Of a stretch of 64,000 nt of DNA, positions 1 through 8,198 are shown one piece after another (positions within the stretch are counted from its first letter, which is position 1; each line of letters opens with the position of its first letter). A program made the position numbers and the translations under genes. The DNA lies in the NCBI RefSeq assembly GCF_003254575.1, contig NZ_QJUA01000025.1, positions 21,791 to 85,790 of the forward strand, read 5' to 3'. This stretch comes from Mycobacterium kyogaense. GTDB lineage: Bacteria > Actinomycetota > Actinomycetes > Mycobacteriales > Mycobacteriaceae. The notes under the pieces were generated by a model, which had not been told where the DNA came from, made no database searches, and was given only the letters and a program-made list of their open reading frames with translations.

Positions 1-493
1 CCGCGTCGGGCGCGGTGTCCTTGGCGTCCTGGCTGCGGTCCGCCTTGCGCTCGGGAGCCTCGGTCGCCGCCTCTGCGCGGGGAGCGTTCTCGCCGGTTGG
101 CTGGTCAGAAGCTTTGGGCTCGCCCTGTCCACGGGAGGCGGATCGGCGCTCGCGGCGCTGCGGGGGCGCGGTGTCGGCCGGCGCGGACGCCTCGGCAGCG
201 GGTGCCTCGGCAGCGGGCGCCTCGGTGGCGGGTGCCTCGGCAGCGGGTGCGGCAGATTTGCCGGTGGAGTCACCGCGACGCTCGCGGATGGCGGCGATCA
301 GTTCGCCCTTGCGCATCCCGGAGGCGCCTTCGACGCCGATCTCTTTGGCCAGCGTGCGCAGTTCGGGCAGCACCATGGAGGTGAGCGCGCCGCCGCGCCG
401 AGCCGGTGCGGCAGGAGCGTCAGTGGTCACGGCAAGGGGCAGCGCGCCATTCTCGGCGCTCGAGTCAGCCGTGATGAGGTCCGTATCGGTCAC
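1..493 (-). CDS. rho: Transcription termination factor Rho, N-terminal part (runs off left edge)
   Basis: Rho is the RNA-binding hexameric ATPase that ends transcription of untranslated RNA. Only the first 164 codons are in the window. Reading from GTG at 493 gives MTDTDLITADSS, then the SAP-like Rho N-terminal block (SMVLPELRTLAKEIGV, residues 39-54; GMRKGELIAAIRERR, 59-73), then a low-complexity Ala/Glu/Pro stretch with repeated AAEAPA units followed by Arg/Lys/Asp-rich sequence. A long disordered insert before the RNA-binding domain is normal for actinobacterial Rho. AGAAAGGAAATCC just before the GTG is a good ribosome-binding site. It lies downstream of thrB on the same strand, as in M. 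tuberculosis (Rv1296-Rv1297), but 310 bp away, so it probably has its own promoter. Confidence 0.93.
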   Translation of the reverse strand, partial: MTDTDLITADSSAENGALPLAVTTDAPAAPARRGGALTSMVLPELRTLAKEIGVEGASGMRKGELIAAIRERRGDSTGKSAAPAAEAPATEAPAAEAPAAEASAPADTAPPQRRERRSASRGQGEPKASDQPTGENAPRAEAATEAPERKADRSQDAKDTAPDA

Positions 494-803
494 GGATTTC
501 CTTTCTTTCCCTCGCCGATCTTGGTCTCGCGAGGGGTTCTGTGCGCTCAGTCCAATCCGCTGAACGCTGAAGTCACACCGCCGCTAGAGCAACGGTGATC
601 CACGGGGTCCGCCGGGAGACGACACAGCCGTCGGTCCACGAGTTGAGCACCTGAAAGAATGGGTTGTCCTGAGGTCTCTGCAGTCGACGCAGGACGAGAC
701 GCCTGCGATTGCTGGACGAAAGCGAGAATAACCCGCATCTGAGCTGGAAGCAAGAATCGCGGTGATTCATCTGGTGCGTGTGTGACTGACGCGCTTCCGG
801 CGA
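494..803 (-). other. thrB-rho intergenic region: rho promoter and long 5' leader
   Basis: These 310 bases hold no convincing gene on either strand. They carry the ribosome-binding site of rho (about 500-507), a candidate promoter at 725-753 and a leader of about 225 nt between them. Rho mRNAs are often autoregulated through long leaders, so the length may be functional, but I see no strong hairpin with a T-run. I see no obvious intrinsic terminator directly after thrB. Confidence 0.5.
725..753 (-). promoter_or_regulatory. Candidate SigA-type promoter of rho
   Basis: On the minus strand TTGCTT (753-748) is followed after exactly 17 bases by TATTCT (730-725). This fits the mycobacterial TTGNNN-N17-TANNNT pattern and points toward rho, predicting a transcript start near 718. 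It rests on pattern only. Confidence 0.4.
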
Positions 804-1754
804 TCAGGGCCTGGCTGCCACACCGGCGGACCACGTCACACCGTGTCCGACCGGCGTGTTCACGACACTGAACCCGAGATCTCGACCTCGCTGCACCGCC
901 TCCGCGGGTAGTTCGGCGTCGTGACCGAAGGCGAGCACTGCGGGCCCGGCGCCCGACAGCACTGCTGGTATGCCACAACTACGCAGGACGTCGAGGTATT
1001 CCGCGGATGCCGGCAGCGCCGGCGCACGCTGCGGTTGATGCAGCACGTCTTCGGTCGCCGCCATCAGCAGGTCGGGGCGCTCTGTCAGCGCGAGCACCAG
1101 TAGCGCTGCCCGGCTCACGTTGAAGCGGGCGTCGGTGTGGCTGACCTGGTCCGGCAGCAGTATCCGGGTTTCGGCGGTGGACGAGCGCACCGCGGGGATC
1201 GCGCTGAACAGCACGATGTCCGGATGCAGCCGGATCGGCGCCGCGGCGTAGCTCGGCGCTCCCCCGGCATCCTGGGTCCACGACACCACGGCACCACCCA
1301 GAACCGCGGCCGAGGCGTTGTCGGGATGCCCTTCGAACTCCGAGGAGACCTGCACCAGCGCCTCCGTGCACATCGGACTCGAACCTGCTTGCGCAGCAAG
1401 CCCATTGGCTGCCGCCAAACCGCCGACAACCGCAGCCGCCGAAGAACCCAGACCACGCGAGTGCGGAATGACGTTGCGGCAGCGCACGATCAGCCCGGGC
1501 GCCGACACCTTCGTCTCCCGCAATCCCCGCTCGATCGCGCGCACCACCAAATGGGTCGCATCGAGAGGAACCTGCCCCTCACCCTCACCCCGCACCTCGA
1601 CGACGAGGCCGGATTCCGTTGTCTCGACGACGATTTCGTCGTAGATGCCGAGCGCGATGCCCATGCTGTCGAAACCGGGGCCCAGGTTGGCGCTCGAGGC
1701 GGCCACGACCGCGGTCGCGGTCAGACCTGGAGGCAGGGTGCGGGTCACGGACAC
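804..1754 (-). CDS. thrB: Homoserine kinase
   Basis: GHMP-family kinase that phosphorylates homoserine to O-phosphohomoserine, the substrate of ThrC, in cytoplasmic threonine synthesis. The 316-residue product has the usual length. It shows the N-terminal SSANLGPGFDSMGIAL block (20-35) and the ATP-binding loop PHSRGLGSSAA (97-107). The GTG start at 1754 gives MSVTRTLPPGLTATAVV, the usual N-terminus. It starts 6 bases after the thrC stop and is the last gene of the argS-lysA-hom-thrC-thrB run. Confidence 0.96.
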   Translation of the reverse strand: MSVTRTLPPGLTATAVVAASSANLGPGFDSMGIALGIYDEIVVETTESGLVVEVRGEGEGQVPLDATHLVVRAIERGLRETKVSAPGLIVRCRNVIPHSRGLGSSAAAVVGGLAAANGLAAQAGSSPMCTEALVQVSSEFEGHPDNASAAVLGGAVVSWTQDAGGAPSYAAAPIRLHPDIVLFSAIPAVRSSTAETRILLPDQVSHTDARFNVSRAALLVLALTERPDLLMAATEDVLHQPQRAPALPASAEYLDVLRSCGIPAVLSGAGPAVLAFGHDAELPAEAVQRGRDLGFSVVNTPVGHGVTWSAGVAARP

Positions 1755-1760
1755 GTCAGC

Positions 1761-2840
1761 TCAGACCAGGCCGAGCTTGGCCACGACGGCTACCGGATCG
1801 ACGGGAACCGGAATCACGGCGGGCATGCCCTTGAGCGCGGTGTCGGGATCTTTGAGTCCGTTGCCGGTGACGGTGCAGACCACGGTGGAACCCTTGGCCA
1901 CCCAACCGTCTTCGATCGACTTCAGCAGGCCGGCGATGCTGGCCGCCGACGCCGGCTCGACGAACACGCCCTCGGTGCGGGCCACCAGGTGGTAGGCCGC
2001 GAGGATCTCTTCGTCGGTGGCCGCGAGGAACTTGCCGTCGGACTGCTGCTGCGCCTCGACCGCCTGGGTCCACGATGCCGGCGAGCCGATACGGATCGCC
2101 GTGGCGATGGTCTCGGGGTCGCTGACGGGCTCGCCTGATACCAGCGGGGCGGCGCCGGCGGCCTGCGTGCCGAGCATGCGAGGCAGTCGCGAGGCCAGGC
2201 CATCGCGGTGGTATTCGGTGTAGCCCTTCCAGTACGCGGTGATGTTCCCGGCGTTGCCCACCGGGAGGGCGTGCACATCGGGTGCGTCACCGAGCGCGTC
2301 GACGATCTCGAACGCGGCGGTCTTCTGCCCCTCGATGCGGAACGGGTTGACCGAGTTGACCAGCGACACCGTCGGGAAGTCGGCGGTCAGCTTGCGCGCC
2401 AGTTCGAGGCAGTCGTCGAAGTTGCCGTCGATCTGAATGATCTTGGCGCCGTGCATGACTGCCTGCGCGAGCTTGCCCAGCGCGATCTTGCCCTGCGGCA
2501 CGAGCACCGCGCAGGTGATACCGGCCCGCGCGGCGTAGGCGGCTGCCGATGCCGACGTGTTGCCCGTCGACGCACACAGCACGGCCTGCTGACCCCGCGC
2601 GACCGCTTCGGTGACCGCCATCGTCATCCCGCGGTCCTTGAACGAGCCGGTGGGGTTGAGGCCTTCCACCTTGAGGTGCACGGTGCAGCCGGTGTAATCG
2701 GACAGCCGCGGGGCGGGCAGCAACGGAGTGCCGCCCTCGCGCAACGTGATCGGCGTCCACGACTCGTCGATGGGCAGCCGGTCGCGGTAGGCCTCGATCA
2801 GACCGGGCCAGGGCTGGTGTACGGCGCGGGTGGTGTTCAC
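1761..2840 (-). CDS. thrC: Threonine synthase
   Basis: PLP enzyme converting O-phosphohomoserine to threonine and phosphate. The 359-residue product carries the PLP lysine in NPTGSFKDRG (Lys68) and the CASTGNTSASAAAYAARAG block downstream, typical of fold-type II threonine synthases of the short bacterial class. The GTG start at 2840 overlaps the hom stop by 4 bases (GTGA), which indicates translational coupling. Order and lengths match M. tuberculosis Rv1294-Rv1296. Confidence 0.97.
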   Translation of the reverse strand: MNTTRAVHQPWPGLIEAYRDRLPIDESWTPITLREGGTPLLPAPRLSDYTGCTVHLKVEGLNPTGSFKDRGMTMAVTEAVARGQQAVLCASTGNTSASAAAYAARAGITCAVLVPQGKIALGKLAQAVMHGAKIIQIDGNFDDCLELARKLTADFPTVSLVNSVNPFRIEGQKTAAFEIVDALGDAPDVHALPVGNAGNITAYWKGYTEYHRDGLASRLPRMLGTQAAGAAPLVSGEPVSDPETIATAIRIGSPASWTQAVEAQQQSDGKFLAATDEEILAAYHLVARTEGVFVEPASAASIAGLLKSIEDGWVAKGSTVVCTVTGNGLKDPDTALKGMPAVIPVPVDPVAVVAKLGLV

Positions 2841-4153
2841 TCTGCAGTCCCTTCCATCCGCAGCACGCTGTTGATGCTGGACACGACTTCCAGATCAGCC
2901 AGTGCGGCAACGGTTTCCGATAGTGCGGCGTCGGTCGCCCGGTGGGTGACCACGACGATGCGGGCGCCACAGCGCGTCCCGCCCTCGTCGACCATGCCTT
3001 CCTGACGCACCTCGGCGATGCTGACCTCGCGCTTGGAGAACTCAGCGGCGACGGCCGACAGCACGCCGGGGCGGTCGGTGACGTTCATGTTGACGTAGTA
3101 GCGGGTCGCGATGTCGCCGATCGGCGCCACCGGCAGCTTCGCGTACTTGGACTCTCGGGGCCCGCGCCCGCCCTGCACGCGGTTGCGGGCGGCCATCACC
3201 ACGTCGCCGAGCACGGCCGACGCAGTGGGAGCGCCACCGGCACCCTGCCCGTAGAACATCAACCGGCCGGCCGCCTCGGCTTCCACGACCACCGCGTTGA
3301 ATGCCCCGTTGACCGACGCCAGCGGATGGGTCAACGGGACGAGGGCGGGATAGACCCGGGCCGAAACCCGCTGCTGGCCATCGTCATCGGTGAGACGCTC
3401 GCAGATCGCGAGCAGCTTGATCGTGCACCCGAGCGCACGCGCCGAGGCGAAGTCGGCGGCGCTGACCTTGGTGATGCCCTCGCGGTACACGTCGTCGGCG
3501 GTGACCCGGGTGTGGAACGCGATCGAGGCGAGGATGGCCGCCTTGGCAGCGGCGTCGTATCCCTCGACGTCGGCGGTCGGGTCGGCTTCGGCGTACCCGA
3601 GCGCGCTGGCATCGGCCAGGGCGCTGTGGTAATCGGCGCCCGTGCTGTCCATCGCGGACAGGATGTAGTTCGTGGTGCCGTTGACGATGCCCGCCACCCG
3701 CAGCACCGTGTCACCGGCGAGCGACTGGGTGAGCGGACGGATCACGGGGATCGCGCCGGCCACCGCCGCCTCGAAATACAGGTCCACGTGGGCGTTCTCG
3801 GCGGCCTGGGCGAGCTCGCCGGCGGCGACGGCCATCAGCGCCTTGTTGGCGGTGACGACGGACTTGCCCTGTTCCAGCGCCGCCAGGATGGCCTTGCGTG
3901 CCGGTTCCACCGGGCCCATGAGTTCGACGACGATGTCGACATCGTCGCGCGAGACCAGTCCGTCGATGTCGTCGGTGAGCAGGTCCACCGGGACCCCGCG
4001 ATCATCGGCGACGCGGCGCACCCCGATCCCCCGGACCTCCAACGGCGCGCCGATGCGCGCGGTCAGGTCGGCCGCGCTGCGCTCGATGATGCGCACCACC
4101 TCGCTACCGACGTTTCCGTGGCCCAGGACGGCCACTCCGATCGCGTCACTCAC
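2837..4153 (-). CDS. hom: Homoserine dehydrogenase
   Basis: Reduces aspartate semialdehyde to homoserine, the branch point toward threonine and methionine. The 438-residue protein begins with the Rossmann motif VAVLGHGNVGSEV (8-20), has the catalytic and substrate region with GYAEADPTADVEGYDAAAK in the middle, and ends in an ACT domain (from about 345, RYYVNMNVTDRPGVL) that normally gives threonine feedback inhibition. No aspartate-kinase domain is fused. GTG start at 4153, 4 bases after the lysA stop. Called thrA in M. tuberculosis. Confidence 0.97.
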   Translation of the reverse strand: MSDAIGVAVLGHGNVGSEVVRIIERSAADLTARIGAPLEVRGIGVRRVADDRGVPVDLLTDDIDGLVSRDDVDIVVELMGPVEPARKAILAALEQGKSVVTANKALMAVAAGELAQAAENAHVDLYFEAAVAGAIPVIRPLTQSLAGDTVLRVAGIVNGTTNYILSAMDSTGADYHSALADASALGYAEADPTADVEGYDAAAKAAILASIAFHTRVTADDVYREGITKVSAADFASARALGCTIKLLAICERLTDDDGQQRVSARVYPALVPLTHPLASVNGAFNAVVVEAEAAGRLMFYGQGAGGAPTASAVLGDVVMAARNRVQGGRGPRESKYAKLPVAPIGDIATRYYVNMNVTDRPGVLSAVAAEFSKREVSIAEVRQEGMVDEGGTRCGARIVVVTHRATDAALSETVAALADLEVVSSINSVLRMEGTAE

Positions 4154-4157
4154 CGCG

Positions 4158-5576
4158 TTACCTCACTTCCAGACTCAACAAGTCATCGACCGTTTCCCGG
4201 CGCAGGATCAGGCGGGTCTGCCCGTCGCGCACGGCCACCACGGCCGGCCGGCCGATCAGGTTGTATCGGCTCGACATCGAATAGCAGTATGCGCCGGTGG
4301 CCGCCACCCCGAGCAGGTCACCCGGGGTCACGTCGCCGGGCAGCCAGGCGTCGCGCACCACGATGTCGCCGCTTTCGCAGTGTTTCCCGACCACCCGGGA
4401 GAGCACCGGGGCGTCGTCTGTGGTGCGCGAGAGCAGCCGCACGTCGTATTCGGCGCCGTAGAGCGAGGTACGGATGTTGTCGCTCATCCCGCCGTCGACG
4501 CTGACGTAGCGGCGCTGCCGGTCAGTCGCGATGGCGACGTCCTTGACGGTGCCGACCTCGTAGACCGTGATGGTGCCGGGTCCGGCGATCGCCCGTCCCG
4601 GTTCGACGACGAGCCGGGGCGCGGGCAGCCCGACGACCGCCGATTCGTTCTCGACGATCGCGCCGATCTTCGCGGCGAGGTCCTCCATCGGCGGCGGATC
4701 GTCGGATGGCAGGTAGGAGATGCCCAGCCCGCCGCCCAGGTCGACGATCGACATCTGCGCGGTCTTGTCGACGCCGAACTCGGCGACCACGTCGCGCAGC
4801 AGCCCGATCACCCGGTGTGCGGCGAGCTCGAAGCCTGCGACGTCGAAGATCTGCGAGCCGATGTGGCTGTGCAGGCCGACCAGGCGGAGGTGGTCGGTCT
4901 CGAATACCCGTCGCACCGCGGCCATCGCCGCGCCGCTGGCCAGCGACAGCCCGAACTTCTGATCCTCGTGCGCGGTGGAGATGAACTCGTGGGTGTGGGC
5001 TTCCACACCGACGGTGACGCGGATCAGCACGTCCTGCACGACGCCGGCGTCGCCGGCGATCGCGTCGAGGCGTTCGATCTCGGTCATCGAATCGACCACC
5101 ACGTGCTCGATCCCCGCCTGCACGGCCGCGGTCAGCTCGGCAATCGACTTGTTGTTGCCATGCAGCGCAATGCGATTGGCGGGGAAGCCGGCGTGTAGCG
5201 CGACTGCGAGCTCGCCGCCGCTGGCGACGTCGAGGGACAAGCCCTCCTCGTCGACCCAGCGTGCGATCTCGGTGCACAGGAAAGCCTTGGCCGCGTAGCG
5301 GACATGGTCGCCGCCGCCGAAGGCGGCCGCGATCTCCCTGCAGCGAGAACGGAAGTCGTCCTCGTCGACGACGAACACCGGGGTGCCGTACTCGGCGGCG
5401 ATGTCCGCGACCGACACCCCGCCGATCGTCAGGACACCGGCGTCGTCCCGAAGGGCGTTGCGAGGCCACACTTTCGGTGCCAATGCGGCGACGTCGGCCG
5501 CGGTCTGAGGCCGGGCCGGCGCGCCCGCGTGGTGAATCTCTTCAGCGTGACGGGGCCCGGCCGGGTGGGCGATCAC
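4158..5576 (-). CDS. lysA: Diaminopimelate decarboxylase
   Basis: PLP enzyme making L-lysine from meso-diaminopimelate, the last step of lysine synthesis. The reading frame is open far upstream into argS, but the supported start is GTG at 5576, which overlaps the argS stop as GTGA and gives MIAHPAGPRHAEEIHH. That yields 472 residues, slightly longer at the N-terminus than the roughly 447-residue M. tuberculosis enzyme. The PLP lysine is in YAAKAFL (Lys97). The glycine-rich phosphate loop DLGGGLGISY, the EPGRAIAGPGT block and the catalytic KHCESGD motif are all present. It lies between argS and hom in one operon. Confidence 0.96.
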   Translation of the reverse strand: MIAHPAGPRHAEEIHHAGAPARPQTAADVAALAPKVWPRNALRDDAGVLTIGGVSVADIAAEYGTPVFVVDEDDFRSRCREIAAAFGGGDHVRYAAKAFLCTEIARWVDEEGLSLDVASGGELAVALHAGFPANRIALHGNNKSIAELTAAVQAGIEHVVVDSMTEIERLDAIAGDAGVVQDVLIRVTVGVEAHTHEFISTAHEDQKFGLSLASGAAMAAVRRVFETDHLRLVGLHSHIGSQIFDVAGFELAAHRVIGLLRDVVAEFGVDKTAQMSIVDLGGGLGISYLPSDDPPPMEDLAAKIGAIVENESAVVGLPAPRLVVEPGRAIAGPGTITVYEVGTVKDVAIATDRQRRYVSVDGGMSDNIRTSLYGAEYDVRLLSRTTDDAPVLSRVVGKHCESGDIVVRDAWLPGDVTPGDLLGVAATGAYCYSMSSRYNLIGRPAVVAVRDGQTRLILRRETVDDLLSLEVR

Positions 5577-7225
5577 ATCCGCTCCGGCGCGCTGACGCCG
5601 AGGATGGTCAGACCGTTGGCGATCACCTGACGGGTGGCCGCGCACAGGGCCAGCCGCGCGGCGTTCAGGTCGCCGGGCTCTTCGTCGCCCTGAGGCAGCA
5701 CCCGGCAGGAGTCGTAGAAGCGGTGGTAGTCGCCGGCCAGGTCCTCGAGGTAGCGCGACACCCGGTGCGGTTCGCGCAGTGCCGCCGCGGTGGCGAGCAC
5801 CCGCGGGAACTCGCCGATGTTGCGGATCAGCGTGCCCTCTTTGTCGTGGGTCAGCAGATCGAGGTGCGCGGTGTCGGGCGCGATGCCGAGCTCTGCGGCG
5901 TTGCGGGCCAGCGCGGACAGCCGCGCGTGCGCGTATTGCACGTAATAGACAGGGTTTTCGGCCGATGCCGAAGACCACAGCTCGAGGTCGATGTCGATCG
6001 GGGTGTCGACAGAGCTGCGGATCAACGCGTAGCGCGCGGCGTCCACACCGATCGCCTCGACCAGATCGTCGAGGGTGATCACGGTGCCGGCGCGCTTGCT
6101 CATCCGCAGGGGCTGACCGTCGCGGACCAGGTTGACCATCTGGCCGATGAGCACCTCGACGGTGTCAGGATCGTCGCCCAGAGCGGCCGCGGCGGCTTTG
6201 AGCCGCGCGATGTAGCCGTGGTGGTCTGCGCCGAGCATGTAGATGCACAGGTCGAAGCCGCGCTGACGCTTGTCGAGGAAGTAGGCGAGGTCACCGGCGA
6301 TATAGGCGGGGTTGCCGTCGCTCTTGATGACGACGCGGTCCTTGTCGTCGCCGTAGTCGGTGGTGCGCAGCCAGGTGGCGCCATCCTTCTCGTAGATGGC
6401 GCCGGTTTCGCGCAGCTTGGCGATGGCTTGGTCGACGCGGCCGGAGGTGTGCATCGAGTCTTCGTGGGTGTAGATGTCGAAGTCGGTGCCGAAGTCGTGC
6501 AGCGAGGCCTTGATGTGGTCGAACATCAGGTTGACGCCGATGGCGCGGAACGTCTCGCGCATCTGCTCGTCGGGCAGGCTCAGCGCATCGGGTTCCTTGC
6601 TGAGGACCTGCGCGGCGATGTCGCCGATGTAGGAGCCGGCGTAGCCATCCTCGGGGGTCGGCTCGCCCTTGGCGGCGGCGATCAGCGAGTTGGTGAACCG
6701 GTCGATCTGGGCGCCGTGGTCGTTGAAGTAGTACTCGCGTACCACCTCGGCGCCCTGAGTGGTCAGTAGGCGACCCAGGGCATCGCCGACGGCTGCCCAG
6801 CGGGTGCCGCCGATGTGGATCGGGCCGGTCGGGTTGGCCGAGACGAACTCGAGGTTGACCCTGCGGCCGCCCAGCTGGGTCGATGTACCGAAGCCGGCGC
6901 CGGCGGTGATGACGTCTTTGACCAGCACGTTCTGGGCGGCAGCCTCGATGCGCAGGTTGACGAACCCGGGTCCGGCCACGTCGGCGGCGGCGATACCGGG
7001 CTGCTCGATGAGCGCGGTGGCCAACCAGCCGGCCAGCTCGCGGGGGTTGGCGCCGACCTTCTTGCCCAGCTGAAGGGCCAGGTTGGTGGCGTAGTCGCCG
7101 TGCTCGGGATTGCGGGGGCGTTCCACGGTGACGGTGGCCGGCAGTGCAGAGGCGTCCAGGCCGTGCGTATCGAGCACCGCGGCAGCGGTGCTGCGGAGCA
7201 GTTCGGCCAGATCGGCGGGGGTCAC
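5573..7225 (-). CDS. argS: Arginyl-tRNA synthetase
   Basis: Class I synthetase that charges tRNA-Arg. The 550-residue protein has the HIGH-type motif HIGG (137-140, in NPTGPIHIGGTRW) and a KMSKS-type motif in PLRMSKRAGTVITLDDL. The C-terminal anticodon-binding (DALR) region ends in ANGLTILGVSAPERM. GTG start at 7225. It heads the argS-lysA-hom-thrC-thrB operon and is next to, and divergent from, a tRNA-Arg gene, so enzyme and substrate tRNA are neighbours, as in M. tuberculosis. Confidence 0.97.
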   Translation of the reverse strand: MTPADLAELLRSTAAAVLDTHGLDASALPATVTVERPRNPEHGDYATNLALQLGKKVGANPRELAGWLATALIEQPGIAAADVAGPGFVNLRIEAAAQNVLVKDVITAGAGFGTSTQLGGRRVNLEFVSANPTGPIHIGGTRWAAVGDALGRLLTTQGAEVVREYYFNDHGAQIDRFTNSLIAAAKGEPTPEDGYAGSYIGDIAAQVLSKEPDALSLPDEQMRETFRAIGVNLMFDHIKASLHDFGTDFDIYTHEDSMHTSGRVDQAIAKLRETGAIYEKDGATWLRTTDYGDDKDRVVIKSDGNPAYIAGDLAYFLDKRQRGFDLCIYMLGADHHGYIARLKAAAAALGDDPDTVEVLIGQMVNLVRDGQPLRMSKRAGTVITLDDLVEAIGVDAARYALIRSSVDTPIDIDLELWSSASAENPVYYVQYAHARLSALARNAAELGIAPDTAHLDLLTHDKEGTLIRNIGEFPRVLATAAALREPHRVSRYLEDLAGDYHRFYDSCRVLPQGDEEPGDLNAARLALCAATRQVIANGLTILGVSAPERM

Positions 7226-7233
7226 GAGGGACC

Positions 7234-7239
7234 ATCCTA
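7234..7239 (-). promoter_or_regulatory. Candidate -10 element of argS (near-leaderless)
   Basis: TAGGAT (TANNNT pattern) lies 8 bases before the argS GTG at 7225. This spacing is typical of mycobacterial leaderless or near-leaderless transcripts, and I see no Shine-Dalgarno sequence before this GTG. No good -35 is visible. Confidence 0.35.
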
Positions 7240-7287
7240 TGGTCTGGGGCCCTTCTGCCCCGAATCCGTTTCCTCGCGCGGATGCGC

Positions 7288-7293
7288 TACGCT
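7288..7293 (+). promoter_or_regulatory. Candidate -10 element of the tRNA-Arg gene
   Basis: TACGCT matches TANNNT and would start transcription about 25-28 bases before the mature tRNA 5' end at 7327. The -35 region is not recognisable. Confidence 0.3.
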
Positions 7294-7326
7294 AGGCCAC
7301 GCCCGATCGGCGCAGTGTCATCATGC

Positions 7327-7399
7327 GCCCCCGTAGCTCAGGGGATAGAGCGTCTGCCTCCGGAGCAGAAGGCCGCAGGTTCGAATCCTGCCGGGGGCA
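7327..7399 (+). tRNA. tRNA-Arg, anticodon CCG
   Basis: A complete cloverleaf of 73 nt can be folded by hand. It has acceptor arms GCCCCCG and CGGGGGC with discriminator A, D arm GCTC-AGGGGATA-GAGC, anticodon arm TCTGC-CTCCGGA-GCAGA (anticodon CCG, read CGG) and T arm GCAGG-TTCGAAT-CCTGC. The 3' CCA is not encoded. It sits divergently beside argS. Confidence 0.97.
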
Positions 7400-7416
7400 C
7401 TCATCACGTCAACCGC

Positions 7417-7447
7417 CGCTCGGCGCTTGTCACGTCATCGCCGAGCG
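7417..7447. terminator. Shared hairpin between tRNA-Arg and the J-domain gene
   Basis: CGCTCGGCG (7417-7425) and CGCCGAGCG (7439-7447) form a perfect 9-bp stem with a 13-base loop. It starts 18 bases after the tRNA and covers the last codons of the convergent J-domain gene, so one hairpin could end both transcripts. There is no T-run; mycobacterial terminators often lack one. Confidence 0.5.
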
Positions 7448-7923
7448 AGCAGCTCCTCGTACGCCAACCGCCCACGGGTGAACGTCAACGCGTCACCGCC
7501 GCGGTCGGGATGGTGACGGGCCGCGTAGCGCCGCCAGGCACGGTTCAGATCAGCCTCGGTGTGGACCTCACCAAGCCCCAGAACTGACAGCGGATCAGTC
7601 GGCGGCGCAGGCAGTTCCGGTACTTTCATCCGCGGCGGCGCGTCGTTTTCGTCGAAGTGCGATGACGCAAACCCATCGGACGCCTTCTTGCCCGGCGCTT
7701 TTTTGGCCGCGGCTTTCTTGCCCGGCACCTTCTTGCCCGCGGCCTTCTTACCCGGCACCTTCTTCGCCGCAGCCTTCTTGCCCGGCAACTTCTTTGCCGC
7801 CGCCTTCTTGCCCGGCGCCTTCTTTGCCGCCGCCTTCTTGCCCGGCGCCTTTTTCGCCGCCGCCTTCTTGCCCGGCGCCTTTTTCGCGGGCACATCCCCG
7901 CCACGCCCGACCAGTTCACTCAT
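7435..7923 (-). CDS. Lys-rich histone-like tail fused to a C-terminal J domain
   Basis: 162 residues from ATG at 7923, chosen because AAGGAG sits 6 bases upstream. Residues about 12-84 consist of a 10-residue tandem repeat, roughly (A/V/L)PGKKAAAKK, six to seven copies, very similar in style to the C-terminal tails of mycobacterial HupB and eukaryotic H1. The last 55 residues form a short J domain: DPLSVLGLGEV, a basic helix NRAWRRYAARH, the HPD signature in HHPDRGG, and a final helix. J domains stimulate the ATPase of DnaK-type Hsp70s; the basic tail suggests DNA or RNA binding. The zinc-finger and G/F regions of DnaJ are absent. Function is an inference; the fusion is visible in the sequence. 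Confidence 0.75.
   Translation of the reverse strand: MSELVGRGGDVPAKKAPGKKAAAKKAPGKKAAAKKAPGKKAAAKKLPGKKAAAKKVPGKKAAGKKVPGKKAAAKKAPGKKASDGFASSHFDENDAPPRMKVPELPAPPTDPLSVLGLGEVHTEADLNRAWRRYAARHHPDRGGDALTFTRGRLAYEELLARR
7684..7892 (-). repeat. 30-bp tandem repeats encoding the PGKKAAAKK tail
   Basis: About seven imperfect 30-bp units (one codes for PGKKAAAKKA) run head to tail inside the J-domain gene. Copies differ mainly at third positions and at one variable codon before PGKK, so the array has drifted but keeps the frame. Such arrays can change copy number. Confidence 0.85.
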
Positions 7924-8042
7924 CGGCTGCTCCTTCACATGCTGGGCCGGGAAGCCGACGCTACCGCCGGGGGCTGAAATGAGTCTGAAGACCGCGCACA
8001 TGCCGGCCCGCCGGGGCTGCCCACCTGGTCAACGCGGCCTGT

Positions 8043-8198
8043 TCATTGCGCGCGAATCGCGCCGGCGACCGCACGCGGCGCCTCGTGCTGGGGGAAGTGG
8101 CCGACGCCGTCGAGTTCGACGACCTCGGCACGCGGCAACAGGATTCTGACCGAACGGTCTTCTGGACTCGAGCCTTCCGGCCCGCGCGCTCGCGATGT
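8043..8198 (-). pseudogene. Remnant: C-terminus of an alpha/beta hydrolase
   Basis: The minus strand reads ...ILLPRAEVVELDGVG, then HFPQHEAPRAVAGAIRAQ and a stop at 8043. This is the standard C-terminal end of alpha/beta hydrolases, containing the catalytic His in GVGHFPQHE. The frame is closed by a TGA at 8201-8199, and no upstream frame continues the hydrolase fold, so only the last roughly 40 residues survive. It lies between the J-domain gene and the restriction-modification pair and looks like the scar of an insertion or deletion. Confidence 0.5.

Noticed and set aside
5577..5978. Upstream extension of lysA into argS
   Set aside because: The residues have no similarity to LysA and overlap conserved ArgS sequence; GTG at 5576 has the typical GTGA overlap.
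7559..8149. Plus-strand frame with repeated Phe-Leu-Pro-Gly-Ala-Phe opposite the J-domain gene
   Set aside because: It is the antisense image of the Lys-rich repeats; the minus frame has a ribosome-binding site and an HPD motif.
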